This document shows, in pieces, positions 12,569 through 20,657 of a stretch of DNA of 20,958 nucleotides. The stretch's first letter is position 1. Each line of letters opens with the position of its first letter. The DNA is from Chromera velia. Its lineage: Eukaryota > Sar > Chromeraceae. The notes beneath the pieces were generated by a model. That model was not told the DNA's origin. It did no database searches and saw nothing but the letters and a program-made list of their open reading frames with translations. Position numbers and translations under genes: made by a program. The stretch is from the NCBI GenBank assembly GCA_018398765.1, contig JAHBMJ010002244.1, positions 1-20,958 of the forward strand. Direction: 5' to 3'.

Positions 12569-13734
12569 CGTATGCGTATGCGTGTATGCGTATATTGATT
12601 CCATTTTTTATTTCTTGGTGTCATTTTGTTATGTCACTCTCTCTCTCTGTCTTCCTTTTTTCTGTCTGTCTTTCTTTTTTCTGTCTGTCTGTCCGCCTTC
12701 CTTTTTTATTTCCCTCCCTTTATTTTCCCCTGCTCTTTTGCTTGTCCTCCCTCTCACTCTCTCTCTCTCTCTCTCTCTCGGCTTCTTTGGCGCGCACGAT
12801 CTCGCTCTTTCACAGGCATTCATTCATTCATGAATCCATTCGTCTATACACGCATAGACTCCGCACACACACATGTTCTGCCTGCAGTATACGAAGGGAG
12901 GTGGCAGTGTAGTTGTCCGGCTGCTTTCTGAAAGGGAACCATTGGAGTCTGCAGAAGCAGAAGGGGGACGCCCGGGCATCACACTGCAAACGCATATGAC
13001 TGACCCTCTCGGAAACAAGGAGGCAGAGGCCTTTCTTGCAGCTGCGGGGCTCGTGTGCGGGCCGCTGCAGAAGATTGTAATAGAAATTCAGGACACAGGG
13101 AGAGGAATTCCACAAAGCAAAATGAAGTGAGTCAGATGGACGTCTTAGTTCGGCGCGCGAGCCCAATCTTGTGTTGAAAGCAACTTCTGTTTCAAACTGG
13201 CAGACTTAATAGGGATGTTGTAACGTAAGACTCTGTGTTTGAGTACCGCAAAGACCTGCGGTCCAATCACTTACATTGAATAAGGAAGATCTCGTAATTG
13301 CCCGGCTCTCTTCTTCGTGTGCGGTTTCAATTTCAATCAGTGATTGAATGAATCGCTTAACCATACATCCATCTATCCATGCAGAGAGATCTGATGCGAG
13401 TACAGCCAGGTGAAGGTTCAGGACGCAGCTGTAGGGTCGGGTCTGGGTCTGTCGATCGTGAAGGCAATCATGAAGGCCATGGGGGGGACGGCAGAGGTCA
13501 GAAAGAGCAGAGACACCCAGAATCAGGGAAGCAGTTTTCTCTCTTCCTTCTCTTCTTTTTTTCTCACGTTCTCGTTCTCTTACTGATCGCCCCTCGTTGC
13601 AAAGGCGTTTCTCTTTCGTTCGCTGGATCTCTATAGGATTCAAGCGTGTTGTAGATATCACGAGTTGCGTCGACTTGGAGTCGGGTTTTGTGAGCCTGTG
13701 ACTACATGCTCATACATCTATTCGCAAAATTGTA

Positions 13735-13773
<39 letters not shown>

Positions 13774-16700
13774 ATTTCTTCTGAAGAGGGGGTAGGCACC
13801 TCCCTGTATCTCTCCTTCGTCTGTAGAGCCCTCATCCCGCGGTCCGCCTTGGACGAATCAAAGGAGGACCGCATGAGCCTTGCCATGCCTGCGAGAGCGG
13901 CATCTCCTCTGGATGAAACCTCTATTGACTTGGGCTTTAGTGGAGGCGGGGAGGAGGAGTGTGATGACGCGATGTTCACTCTCAGGGTGGGTGGGTGGGT
14001 GGGTTGGGAGGAGGCTGAAGGCTCCTCTTTTGATGTATTCATGTGCGTTCTAGTTACTGAACTGAAAGTTCTTTTGACTTGACTTTTTGATGCTCTGGAA
14101 ATTTGCCAGAGTTGATTTCTTTCCTTATTTCCCCTGCAGTCCACCTTTCTCGTCCTGAAGGACGGTCCTCCGCCTCCTTTGTCCTGTGGTCCTGCATCAT
14201 CTTTCTCGACAGTCGACTGACGCACGCAAAAAGGAAAAGGGGCGCGGAAGCTATTGAGGATTCTGCATGCTACCCCCAGGGCCTCCAATTTATGCACACA
14301 ATGTTAGGAACAAGCTGCCTGACTCTTCTCAAGTTCGCTTTTGGGGTTTGCTTCTGTTTTTCTCTTTTTGTCTGTCTGCATGTGGGTACGTGCAGCCCGG
14401 TCGTCGGTGTCCTCCTCACCGAGGGAGTGGGTCGCCTACTGGAACAGGAGGTGCAGAGGTGAGTGAGAACAGTCTTTGGTGGTTTTATATCGATTCAATG
14501 CAGTGGCAGCGATCTGAATCCTCTGCTTGTTTGAATGCACCAGGAATCACTCACACTTCTCGATCGATCTGAATTGGCAGACCTGTCCGATACACGATTG
14601 ATATTTCTCAGGCAAAGAGCAGAAAACGTCGCTTGCTCAATTCAGCTGAAGGAAAGTAACCTGACGCGAGACACCTTCGCTTTCATTTGACCTCACTGTC
14701 TCCATCCCTCTCCATGCAGACCTCCTCAATGTTCAGGGGTGTGGATTCTCTTCCCACGTTGATGAGCCGCAAGAGCAATCAGAAGAAACCTCGAAGAGCC
14801 TCCATTTTTTCACGCTTAGGCGCCGTGCGGACCGTCTCGAAACAACCGGGAGGACAGACGCTTACCGAAGCCTCTGCAAAGGCTGTGTGGGAAGCTCTCT
14901 GTAAACATTCAGAAGCAGGCCGACGAGAAGACGTGTGGGAGGGGCTTCTGGCTCTTCCTCCGTCGATACTTTCTTCTCTGCTTATACAGGTGCGAGAAGG
15001 GCTGCTTACGCTTTTGCCCTCTCTTGTGATTTTCGTCCAGTCTCTTCCTCTTCGTTCGATATTTGCCTATCAAACTTTTCGAATAAGCAATTTGTTTGGT
15101 ACAAAAGGAGAATCACAATACACCAGGAGGCTGAAAGTGCAGGGACAGAAACAGACAAATTCGGAGCAAGACCTATGTCTTTGGCTGGCATACACAAGCA
15201 GGTCGTACCTCAACAAATGTAGATCTGGCCCTTTTTAAGTGCCTGCGCTTCCTAACGGCGTACGTATGTATTGCTGAACAATCCTCTTCCTTCCTTCCTT
15301 CCTTCCTTCCTTCCTCCCTTCCTCCTTCCTTCCTTCCTTCCTTCCTTTCTTCCTCCTTCCTTCCTTCCTTCCTTCCTTCTTCCTTCCTTCCTTCCTTCCT
15401 TCCTCCCTCCCTCCCTCCCTCCCTCCATCCCTTCCTTCCTTCCTTCCTTGATTGACTCCTTCCTTCCTTCCTTCTTTCCTTCCTTCCTTGATTGACTCCT
15501 TCCTTCCTTCCTTCGTTGCAGGAGACAGGTGCCGCCATCGTGATTGTAGACGACCAACCGATGATGCTGTCAGTCAGTCAGTGATTCGAGTTTTCATTCA
15601 GTGAGAGTGACAGTAGGATGGATCACCGGGCAGTTTCTTCTCTTGCTGCTCAGTTGCCTTCCCGTCGGATGAGCTGGAGGCCTGGGTCTCTCTGCTTGTT
15701 GGCTCTGCTGCCTTGTATTCCACTCTGTTTTGTCGCAACACTTGCCATGGAGTGGCACGCACCCTTGTTCCCCTTTCCCTGTACATAAGTTGAAGAAGAA
15801 AAGATGATTGCTGTCTGAATCGTTGAGGTTGCGTGCAGTCACGTGTTGAAGGACATCGCCCGCAAGGTCGGCTTCCCTCCCGAACGGACGCTCGCGTATG
15901 AGGACCCAGAGGTCGCTGTCGCTGACGTTGTGGCCCTTGTGGGGGGAGCTCTCCCTTCGGGTCAGATGGCGGCTGTTCTTGAGGGTGTCAGGGCTGTGCT
16001 TCTCTTGACAGACATGCAGATGGGAGACGTGAGCGGTCTCTCTCTCGCACGACAAGTCAGGGAGGGTGCAGTTGAAGCAGGCGCAGTAGTAGGACCGTTC
16101 CCCCCCCCTCCAGCCCCAAACAACAGCCAACCGCCTCCTGATGGTATGAGACGTATTGTCAATTCCTCCGCGGGTAATGGGGACCCCTCTGTGAGTGTCG
16201 ATCCCATCTCTCTCACTCAGCCATCTCAGAGAAGCGCGGCATTTACTTCGATGACACAAAGAAGCGGGGCGTTCACCTCAGTCACGCACCGCTCGGCGTT
16301 GACCGCTGTGACCCACCGATCCTCCATCACATACTCAGCAGCTCCAGAACAATCGCAAATCTCCGCGACGCCAGGTGAGCCCATGACAATTCTAGACGCC
16401 GCAGCTGGACAGTACATTTCAGGTCCGAAGCTCTCACCTTCGTTAAAACCAGAGCGGCGTAAGCGTAATCTTTCTGACATAGAGGAAGAATCCCCGTCCC
16501 CCCATTCTCATAAACCTTCACCTACCTCTGTTGCTCTGGAGCTCCCACCCCGGAGAGTTTCCATTGCACAGTCAGCAGGCTCCAGGAAGCAGTCACCCAA
16601 AGCACAACAAGGAGAGTGGGCAGTCAGAGTCTCTAACCCTCCCCCAGAGCCTCCCGTGATTCGTTGTTGCCTCCTCTCCGCACAGATCCGCGGAGGAATT

Positions 16701-16871
16701 CTGGAGAGGCACCCGGAGGCGGAGACGGTCACAGATGCTGTGCTCGAGAAGCCGCTCTACCCTGCTGACCTCGCAATGCAGTTGCGCTTGCTGGCTGCTG
16801 CAGTACTCTCTAGACAGAAGAGAAAGAACAGCTCCATTGCGGAGATCTCGGAGTCCCTCAACTTTTGGTAA
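4244..16871 (+). CDS. membrane hybrid histidine kinase with C-terminal receiver domain (multi-exon)
   Basis: This is a sensor kinase predicted to autophosphorylate on a DHp histidine and transfer phosphate to its own receiver. Best exon set: 4244-4441, 4901-4942, 5390-5485, 5876-5956, 6605-6688, 6972-7334, 7634-7781, 8070-8149, 8526-8642, 9316-9429, 9609-9653, 9828-9856, 10208-10409, 10776-10817, 11117-11239, 11452-11589, 11910-11917, 12352-12376, 12888-13126, 13204-13216, 13401-13496, 13774-13986, 14140-14211, 14396-14458, 14720-14989, 15522-15580, 15839-16871. All phases join in frame, giving about 1,330 residues. Visible marks are about six membrane helices (residues ~75-400), the H-box with His near 459, an N-box TNGVSNGVKYT, G1 DTGRGIP, G2 GSGLGLS, and a receiver with Asp pair ~977/978, phospho-Asp ~1045, Ser ~1267 and Lys ~1291. 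The start at 4244 has a purine at -3; an in-frame ATG at 4187 is the alternative. Exons 4901, 6605, 13204, 14140 and 14396 are the least certain. The stop is TAA at 16869-16871, or TGA at 16982-16984 if a last short intron is removed. Confidence 0.85.
4775..4852. repeat. 21-bp tandem repeat, four copies
   Basis: Units starting GGGATACATGTATTGTA begin at 4775, 4796, 4817 and 4838, an exact 21-bp period. The array lies in the first intron of the kinase gene, shortly before the acceptor at 4900. Confidence 0.9.
6279..6374. repeat. compound (CT)n-(GT)n microsatellite
   Basis: A CT run of about 28 bases is followed directly by two GT runs broken by ACACTCT. It is intronic, between the exons ending at 5956 and starting at 6605. 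The His-Thr and Cys-Val frames across it are repeat artefacts. Confidence 0.95.
7589..7621. repeat. (CT)n microsatellite at an intron 3' end
   Basis: An uninterrupted CT run lies 12 bases before the acceptor CGCAG at 7633 and probably serves as the polypyrimidine tract. Confidence 0.9.
7880..8067. repeat. (GT)n / (GTGC)n microsatellites flanking an assembly gap
   Basis: GT and GTGC runs at 7880-7945 and a TG run at 8047-8067 lie on either side of two N bases at 8029-8030. The second run abuts the CAG acceptor at 8069. The gap may hide a collapsed repeat, but it lies in an intron. Confidence 0.85.
8029..8030. other. assembly gap (two N)
   Basis: Two undetermined bases follow a run of C. They do not affect any called exon. 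Confidence 0.99.
8491..8522. repeat. (GT)n microsatellite abutting a splice acceptor
   Basis: A pure GT run ends directly in TGTCAG, and the next exon starts at 8526. Confidence 0.95.
9124..9300. repeat. pyrimidine-rich (TTTC)n and (CTGT)n tract
   Basis: A long T/C-rich tract with a (TTTC)n run near 9185-9212 and (CTGT) words near 9280-9298 precedes the acceptor TGCAG at 9315. Long Phe/Leu/Ser frames here are artefacts. Confidence 0.8.
9316..11239 (+). CDS. kinase gene, signalling helix and DHp (HisKA) exons
   Basis: 9316-9429 encodes a polar helix (TLAVLWDSKKNQNLAAETG) that continues in frame from the last membrane helix, whose exon ends ERAQRQ. 9828-9856 is a 29-nt exon carrying the H-box IVHDLKTPL; the His is the predicted autophosphorylation site. 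10208-10409 extends it with a Gln-rich insertion (CAA/CAG run at about 10273-10293). 10776-10817 and 11117-11239 encode the second DHp helix (NLAMNLLEVARLKF). The distance from His to that helix is about twice what is usual for a HisKA hairpin. An optional phase-neutral exon at 8880-8924 cannot be excluded. Confidence 0.75.
10731..10864. repeat. (GT)n and (CTGT)n microsatellites bracketing a 14-codon exon
   Basis: A GT run at 10731-10772 ends in GCAG just before the exon 10776-10817. The donor of that exon (GTCTGTC at 10818) opens a (CTGT)n run to about 10864. The small exon is therefore enclosed by repeats on both sides. Confidence 0.95.
11452..13986 (+). CDS. kinase gene, ATP-binding (HATPase_c) exons
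   Basis: These exons form the catalytic ATP-binding domain. 11452-11589 ends FDETRLLQ, the usual lead into an N-box. An 8-nt exon (11910-11917) and a 25-nt exon (12352-12376) then complete AITNGVSNGVK, and 12888-13126 continues YTKGGGSVVVRLL. The second half of that exon has the G1 box IQDTGRGIP. 13401-13496 encodes YSQVKVQ and the G2 box GSGLGLSIVKAIM. 13774-13986 has the G3-like stretch EEGVGTSLYLSF, then an acidic linker. The conserved Asn, Asp and Gly residues are present, so the domain looks active. The join between 13126 and 13401 is uncertain: a 13-nt exon at 13204-13216 keeps frame, and alternatives exist. Confidence 0.8.
12529..12780. repeat. (GT)n, GTATGC and (CT)n microsatellites
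   Basis: A GT run at about 12533-12565 passes into GTATGC words. T/C-rich sequence follows, with a CT run near 12757-12779. All are in the intron before the exon starting at 12888. Confidence 0.9.
13737..13770. repeat. (GT)n microsatellite abutting a splice acceptor
   Basis: A GT run continues directly into GCAG, with the next kinase exon starting at 13774. Confidence 0.95.
14140..14989 (+). CDS. kinase gene, linker exons between kinase and receiver
   Basis: 14720-14989 (90 codons, phase 0 at both ends) is well supported by a CAG acceptor and a CAG/GTGCGA donor. It has a basic region (SRKSNQKKPRRASIFSR) followed by a helical stretch leading to the receiver. 14140-14211 (Pro/Ser-rich) and 14396-14458 (Gly/Pro/Arg-rich) are in-frame candidates with CAG acceptors but low-complexity products. 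A further candidate, 14280-14345, has a CCCCCAG acceptor and a weak GTTTGC donor and is phase-neutral. The linker has no recognised domain. Confidence 0.5.
15287..15514. repeat. (CTTC)n / (CTCC)n satellite forming an intron 3' end
   Basis: About 230 bases of CTTC and CTCC words, with a GATTGACTC motif repeated near 15449 and 15489. The tract ends just before the GTTGCAG acceptor of the receiver exon at 15522. The Pro-Ser-Phe-Leu and Lys-Glu-Gly-Arg frames across it are artefacts. Confidence 0.95.
15522..16871 (+). CDS. kinase gene, receiver-domain exons with 194-codon insertion
   Basis: The receiver accepts phosphate from the DHp histidine. 15522-15580 encodes the first strand and acidic pair (AAIVIVDDQPMMLS). 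It joins 15839 in phase 2 to give HHVLKDIARKVGF. The phosphoacceptor Asp is at 16011-16013 in VLLLTDMQMG. The conserved Ser (LLSAQ, codon at 16677-16679) and Lys (EKPL, codon at 16749-16751) follow, so every key receiver residue is present. Between LSLARQVREG and PPVIRCCLL lies a Pro/Ser-rich insertion (about 16066-16647) with four ~10-residue repeats. The C-terminus is a basic helix ending SESLNFW. Confidence 0.85.
16227..16340 (+). repeat. coding ~10-residue repeat inside the receiver insertion
   Basis: Four units read QRSAAFTSMT, QRSGAFTSVT, HRSALTAVT and HRSSITYS. Adjacent units differ at many third codon positions (CAG/CAA, TTT/TTC, ACT/ACC, TCG/TCA, ACA/ACG) while the first two units keep their residues. 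This is the pattern expected of sequence conserved as protein. Confidence 0.75.
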
Positions 16872-16984
16872 TAATTTTGATGGTCTGACCTCAATCGTGC
16901 GGATCTGCCCTCACCCATGGACTCCTCTCTTGTTTTTTTACTTCCCCCTGCAGGGATGCCCCATGTCAAGGTAAAATCACTTGA

Positions 16985-17740
16985 AGGAAGCAGATAGATG
17001 AGTTCATCGGGGGAGAATTCATCAACTGTTTTGGTTGGTGGGTGTGGCGGTCATGTATTGATGGCACTTGCGGGAATGATCAAAGCTTGGGGTCCATTTT
17101 TTATACGGAAGTCGAGAATAAAAGAGAGAAAACAAGAGATCGACAGAAGGGAATCTTATGCACCCCGTGTTTGGCCAGGCGCCGTCCTCGCACTGGCAGC
17201 TACTTCACTTTCTGCATTTAGTGCTGTGTTCTGCATGCGTGGTGAAACAAAAATCAAGCTCTGACAGCCGACCTGTTTTGAATCGTGACCTGGACGCCAA
17301 TTAAAATTTACATGATCGATGCAAATCTGACAGTGACACACATGCGCCGCCGGGTGGGCAGGAAATTTGATTCAGTCAGTCCACAGAGGTACCGACAAAG
17401 AAATTGATCCCTTCTCTGATTGGATGGTCAGGTGATCGACCCAATGCGATCTGATGGTGCGACTGCTATCAGCCGGCAGAGAGGGCCGGGCGTTGTGCAT
17501 TCATGGGGAATCATGGGGCACCGCGATTTTTGCATGCATGTAATGGAACTTTTCGCCCGCCACAGCAAGTCGACTTTTGTGGTTGTAGTCGCAAATTTGT
17601 TACTAAGAAAAGCGATCAAATCGTCAATTAAGCCAGTCGAATCGAACACTACATGTGCATGTACTGGAGCATCATGGCGGATGTTTTGCAAGGGAGCCAC
17701 TCAAGTGCCAGTAAGGGTTCAAAAAAAGTTAAGCTCAGTG
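16985..17740. other. intergenic region downstream of the kinase gene
   Basis: It probably includes the kinase 3' UTR; an AATAAA word lies at 17117-17122 but is not decisive. The frame at 16998-17264 (+) has no recognisable features and no splice partner. Confidence 0.4.
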
Positions 17741-18290
17741 GGTAAAAGGCTAGGGTAAAAGGCCACTTCAAGTTATTTCATGCCCCCACTAAGTCGCTAC
17801 CGCTTACATATTAATTTTTACTATTTTTTAAGCAATGTCACCCAACGTGCAAAACATTTGTTAACCAGAATCATAGTGTGAGTTTTTTAAATTTGAACTC
17901 AGGAAGGGAAAATATACTAGAAAATATGTTATCAAAATTTTAATTTTTTCTTTATTTGATATAAAAGATTTTGTATTATCAATAGAAATTATACAATGAT
18001 TTATATCCTGTATATAGATAGCATTCGGTAGCTAACGTTTTTTTTATTTAGAGCACGGATTTTACAAGTTTGTATGGGATTTCAACTAGAATTTTAGAAG
18101 TTTTTGGCTAGGAATCTAGCAGAATATTAGGCTGGGATTTTAGTTAAAAAATTGTTGAAGTTACAATATTTACCAGAGCTTTACGCAGCTCTAGCTAAAG
18201 CTCTAGAAAGCTATTTAATCAGTAAACAACAAATTGATTGTGAATTAAAAATTGTAGATGGATGAGTACCTAGGGAGGAAGACACGGAGC
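17741..18290. other. AT-rich island between convergent genes
   Basis: This stretch is strikingly AT-rich compared with its surroundings and has no coding frame. It contains repeated ATTTTAG-like words near 18090-18145 and a perfect 9-bp inverted repeat (AGAGCTTTA at 18175-18183, TAAAGCTCT at 18196-18204). It could be a degraded mobile element or a structural spacer. Confidence 0.6.
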
Positions 18291-18495
18291 GAAGCTTTTT
18301 CTCTTAGATGGGCACGAGGTTCAACTTGCTAAGTTTGTATTTACAAGTCGACTCCTACTGTGCTCTCTCTCTGCTCAGTCCTAGGCTCAGTCTCTTGATC
18401 CGTGCTTGATATCACTGATGATCTCCATGGCACTTCTACACATTCGAAGCTTAATTGACCCTCTTCAATTTCCCTCCTTTTGAGTCTGGCACCGA

Positions 18496-18677
18496 TCACG
18501 GCACTGCTCTGTCTCCTCTCTGGTGCCTTGCCAGTGCAAGTTTGTCTGCCAATTCGTTGGGAACTCTGAACTTCCAGTCGTCCTCCCGGATCTTCTTCAC
18601 CTCTCCCTTCAGGGCCTCCAGGGCTGCATGCGTAGATGGAAGGAAGGAAGGAAGGAAGGAATAAAGGAAGGAAGGAA

Positions 18678-18710
<33 letters not shown>

Positions 18711-19053
18711 GAAGGAAGGAAGGAAGGAAGAAGGGAAGGAAGAAAGAGAAAAAGGAACAACCATAAGGTACGAAGGAAGCTAGCAAGGAAAGAAGCGGAA
18801 AGAAGAGAGGACAAAAACGAACAACGGAAGGAAGGAAGGAAGAAAGGAAGGAAGAAAGGAAGGAAGAAAGACAAGCAGGAACAACCATAAGGTACGAAGG
18901 AAGCTAGCAAGGAAAGAAGCGGAAAGAAGAGAGGACAAAAACGAACAAAGGAAGGAAGGAAGGAAGGAAGGAATAAAGGAAGGAAGAAAGAAAGAAAGAA
19001 AGAAAGAAAGGAAGGAAGGAAGAAACGAAGGAAGGAAGGAAGGAAGGAATAAA

Positions 19054-19086
<33 letters not shown>

Positions 19087-20657
19087 GAAAAAAGAAAGAG
19101 AAAGAAAGAAAGAAAGAAAGGAAGGAAGGAAGGAAGAAAGGAAGAAAGGAAGGAAGGAAGGAAGAAAGACAAAAAGGAACAACCATAAGGTACGAAGGAA
19201 GCTAGCAAGGAAAGAAGCGGAAAGAAGAGAGGACAAAACCGAACAAAGGAAGGAAGGAAGGAAGGACGATCGAAGGGATGTCAGAAGAGACTGGACAGTT
19301 TGGGGTCGGATTATTTGACGGACAGAAGGACAGACAGACAGACAGTGTCTCCGGGCAGAGAGGCAGACAGACACAGGCAGGCAGGTAGGCTGCCCTGTGA
19401 GAAGAAAATCCTTGCTCTTTGCGTCTGCCTGTAGCGCTGCTCGTGTCTGTCTACCTCTTTGTTTGTTTGTTTGTTTGTCTGTCTGTCCGTCTCATTACCT
19501 CGCTGTCTGTTGACGTTTGCGATTTTCTGCCTGTATGGATCCTTCTGCAGCCTCCGCTCTCGCAACCTAGTTGAGCGTCCCTAGCTGTGTCTGTCTCTTG
19601 CACTGCCGTGGCGGGCAGTTGTTCTGCCCACCCTCTCACCCGTCATCTCCCCCTTCCTTTTTCCCCTCACTTACCCACCTTTTTTGCATTCCTCAGAGAG
19701 TCCCCCTCTCGAAGCAGCTGTGCTCTTGGCGTTCCCCCCTTTCCCCTCCTTCTTCCTGTTGTGGATCGACCCTGCGTTTTCGCCTGACGCCTCACCTCCG
19801 TAATTCGACACAGGCAGGTCAACCCCCTGCGTGGCTGCAGCCTTGTGGCGCCCTCCTCTGACATCTGCGGGGAAGGGGATGGGAGGGGGGGTGGCGTGCA
19901 CTCAATTTGGGTTGGGGGAAAAAAGTTGTACGTAAACTTTCGGTGGAATAAAGTGCGGACAGATCGGTACAGGCCGGGCCTGGAAGCAGACCATGGGACA
20001 CTGAAAACACTAGAGCATTTGAGAATGAGAATAGAGGGCACAAGAGGGGGCATAAGAGGGGGGACGACTCATTCAATCATGCACTTTCACCCCTATCGAT
20101 CCACCATGCAGTCCATCCCGTCTGTCATTTCTCTCGAAGACGACACCGGTGCTCATTCATCGTCTCTTCCTGCTCTGCTGCATTCACACTGATTTGTTGA
20201 TTGAATCATCTCCCTGAGGTGTATACCCAGAGAGTTTGAAATAGAAAAGTCAGGATCACGAAACACCTGTGCGAAGATCTGCAACACAATCTTCTGTACA
20301 CACTTGCTGCACGGTACTATCGGACCAGTCTTTTTCATTGCATGTGTCTGCAGCTGGTGAGTTGAGATGAATGTAGGGCGTGTGCATCCGGGTCTACACC
20401 TCCAATGGAGACAGAAAGCATTGAGACAGAAAGCTTGAGCGGAACTGACGATCTGCGTGTGCTCTCCTCATCCTACGCGAACGGCAGAGAAGGTCAAAAA
20501 AAGAGGCAGCAGTCACGAATACCAATCCAATGCACCCCAGCGACGAGATCCACGGACAACGTCTGAATGTCTCTGAGTATCCACCCAGTCGACTTGACAG
20601 TCAGGCAGAGTGACCAACGAGCCGTGCAGCGGTCACATGCAAAGTCCCGTCTCCTCT
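18496..20657 (-). CDS. 3' part of an unidentified multi-exon gene
   Basis: I do not recognise the product. Candidate exons in transcript order are 20657-20536, 20347-20267, 19826-19675, 19566-19499 and 18623-18496. Phases join in frame throughout, and the stop is TGA at 18498-18496. The last three give GLRERRLQKDPYRQKIANV, then NRQRALEALKGEVKKIREDD, then WKFRVPNELADKLALARHQR and a short tail: a charged, probably helical C-terminus. Supporting signals are a GTAAGT donor after 19675, a GTAATG donor after 19499, and a TTCC-rich tract with GCATGCAG before 18623. The upstream pair is weaker. It has a good T-rich tract with GGCACAG before 20657, a CAG/GTGTTT donor after 20267, and two CxxC pairs (CDRC and CSKC). 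The acceptor at 19827 lacks a pyrimidine tract. The 5' end is not in the window. The last two exons are the surest part. Confidence 0.45.
18633..19265. repeat. (GGAA)n satellite with three copies of a 71-bp spacer
   Basis: GGAA and GAAA words fill the tract. A non-repetitive 71-bp unit beginning GGAACAACCATAAGGTACGA occurs at 18754-18824, 18878-18948 and 19176-19246, almost identical each time. The tract lies in the last intron of the - strand gene, where it reads as TTCC and leads to the splice acceptor at 18624-18626. The long Ser-Phe-Leu-Pro frames are artefacts. Confidence 0.95.
19321..19490. repeat. short (CAGA)n and (TTTG)n / (CTGT)n runs
   Basis: CAGACAGA words near 19330-19345 and 19362-19372, and TTTG and CTGT runs near 19458-19487, lie in the same intron as the GGAA satellite. 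No coding content is seen. Confidence 0.8.

Noticed and set aside
13710-14297. 195-residue - strand frame
   Set aside because: It is antisense to the kinase G3 exon and includes a (CA)n run. The + strand has matching splice sites and conserved motifs.
15173-15557. - strand frames of about 100-120 residues rich in Lys-Glu-Gly-Arg
   Set aside because: They are translations of the (CTTC)n satellite, and the region is the intron before a well-supported receiver exon.
15594-16259. 221-residue - strand frame
   Set aside because: It is antisense to the receiver exon, whose phospho-Asp motif on the + strand is clear.
16998-17264. 88-residue + frame downstream of the kinase
   Set aside because: It has no recognised motif and no splice or promoter evidence; its length is within chance.
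18341-19374. - strand frames of 130-281 residues rich in Ser-Phe-Leu-Pro
   Set aside because: They are translations of the GGAA/TTCC satellite. Only the part from 18623 to 18496 in one frame looks like a real exon.
20106-20192. + strand frame SIPSVISLEDDTGAHSSSLP after a CAG, as a terminal exon
   Set aside because: The frame is short with no upstream partner in phase. The - strand interpretation of the flanking sequence explains more signals.
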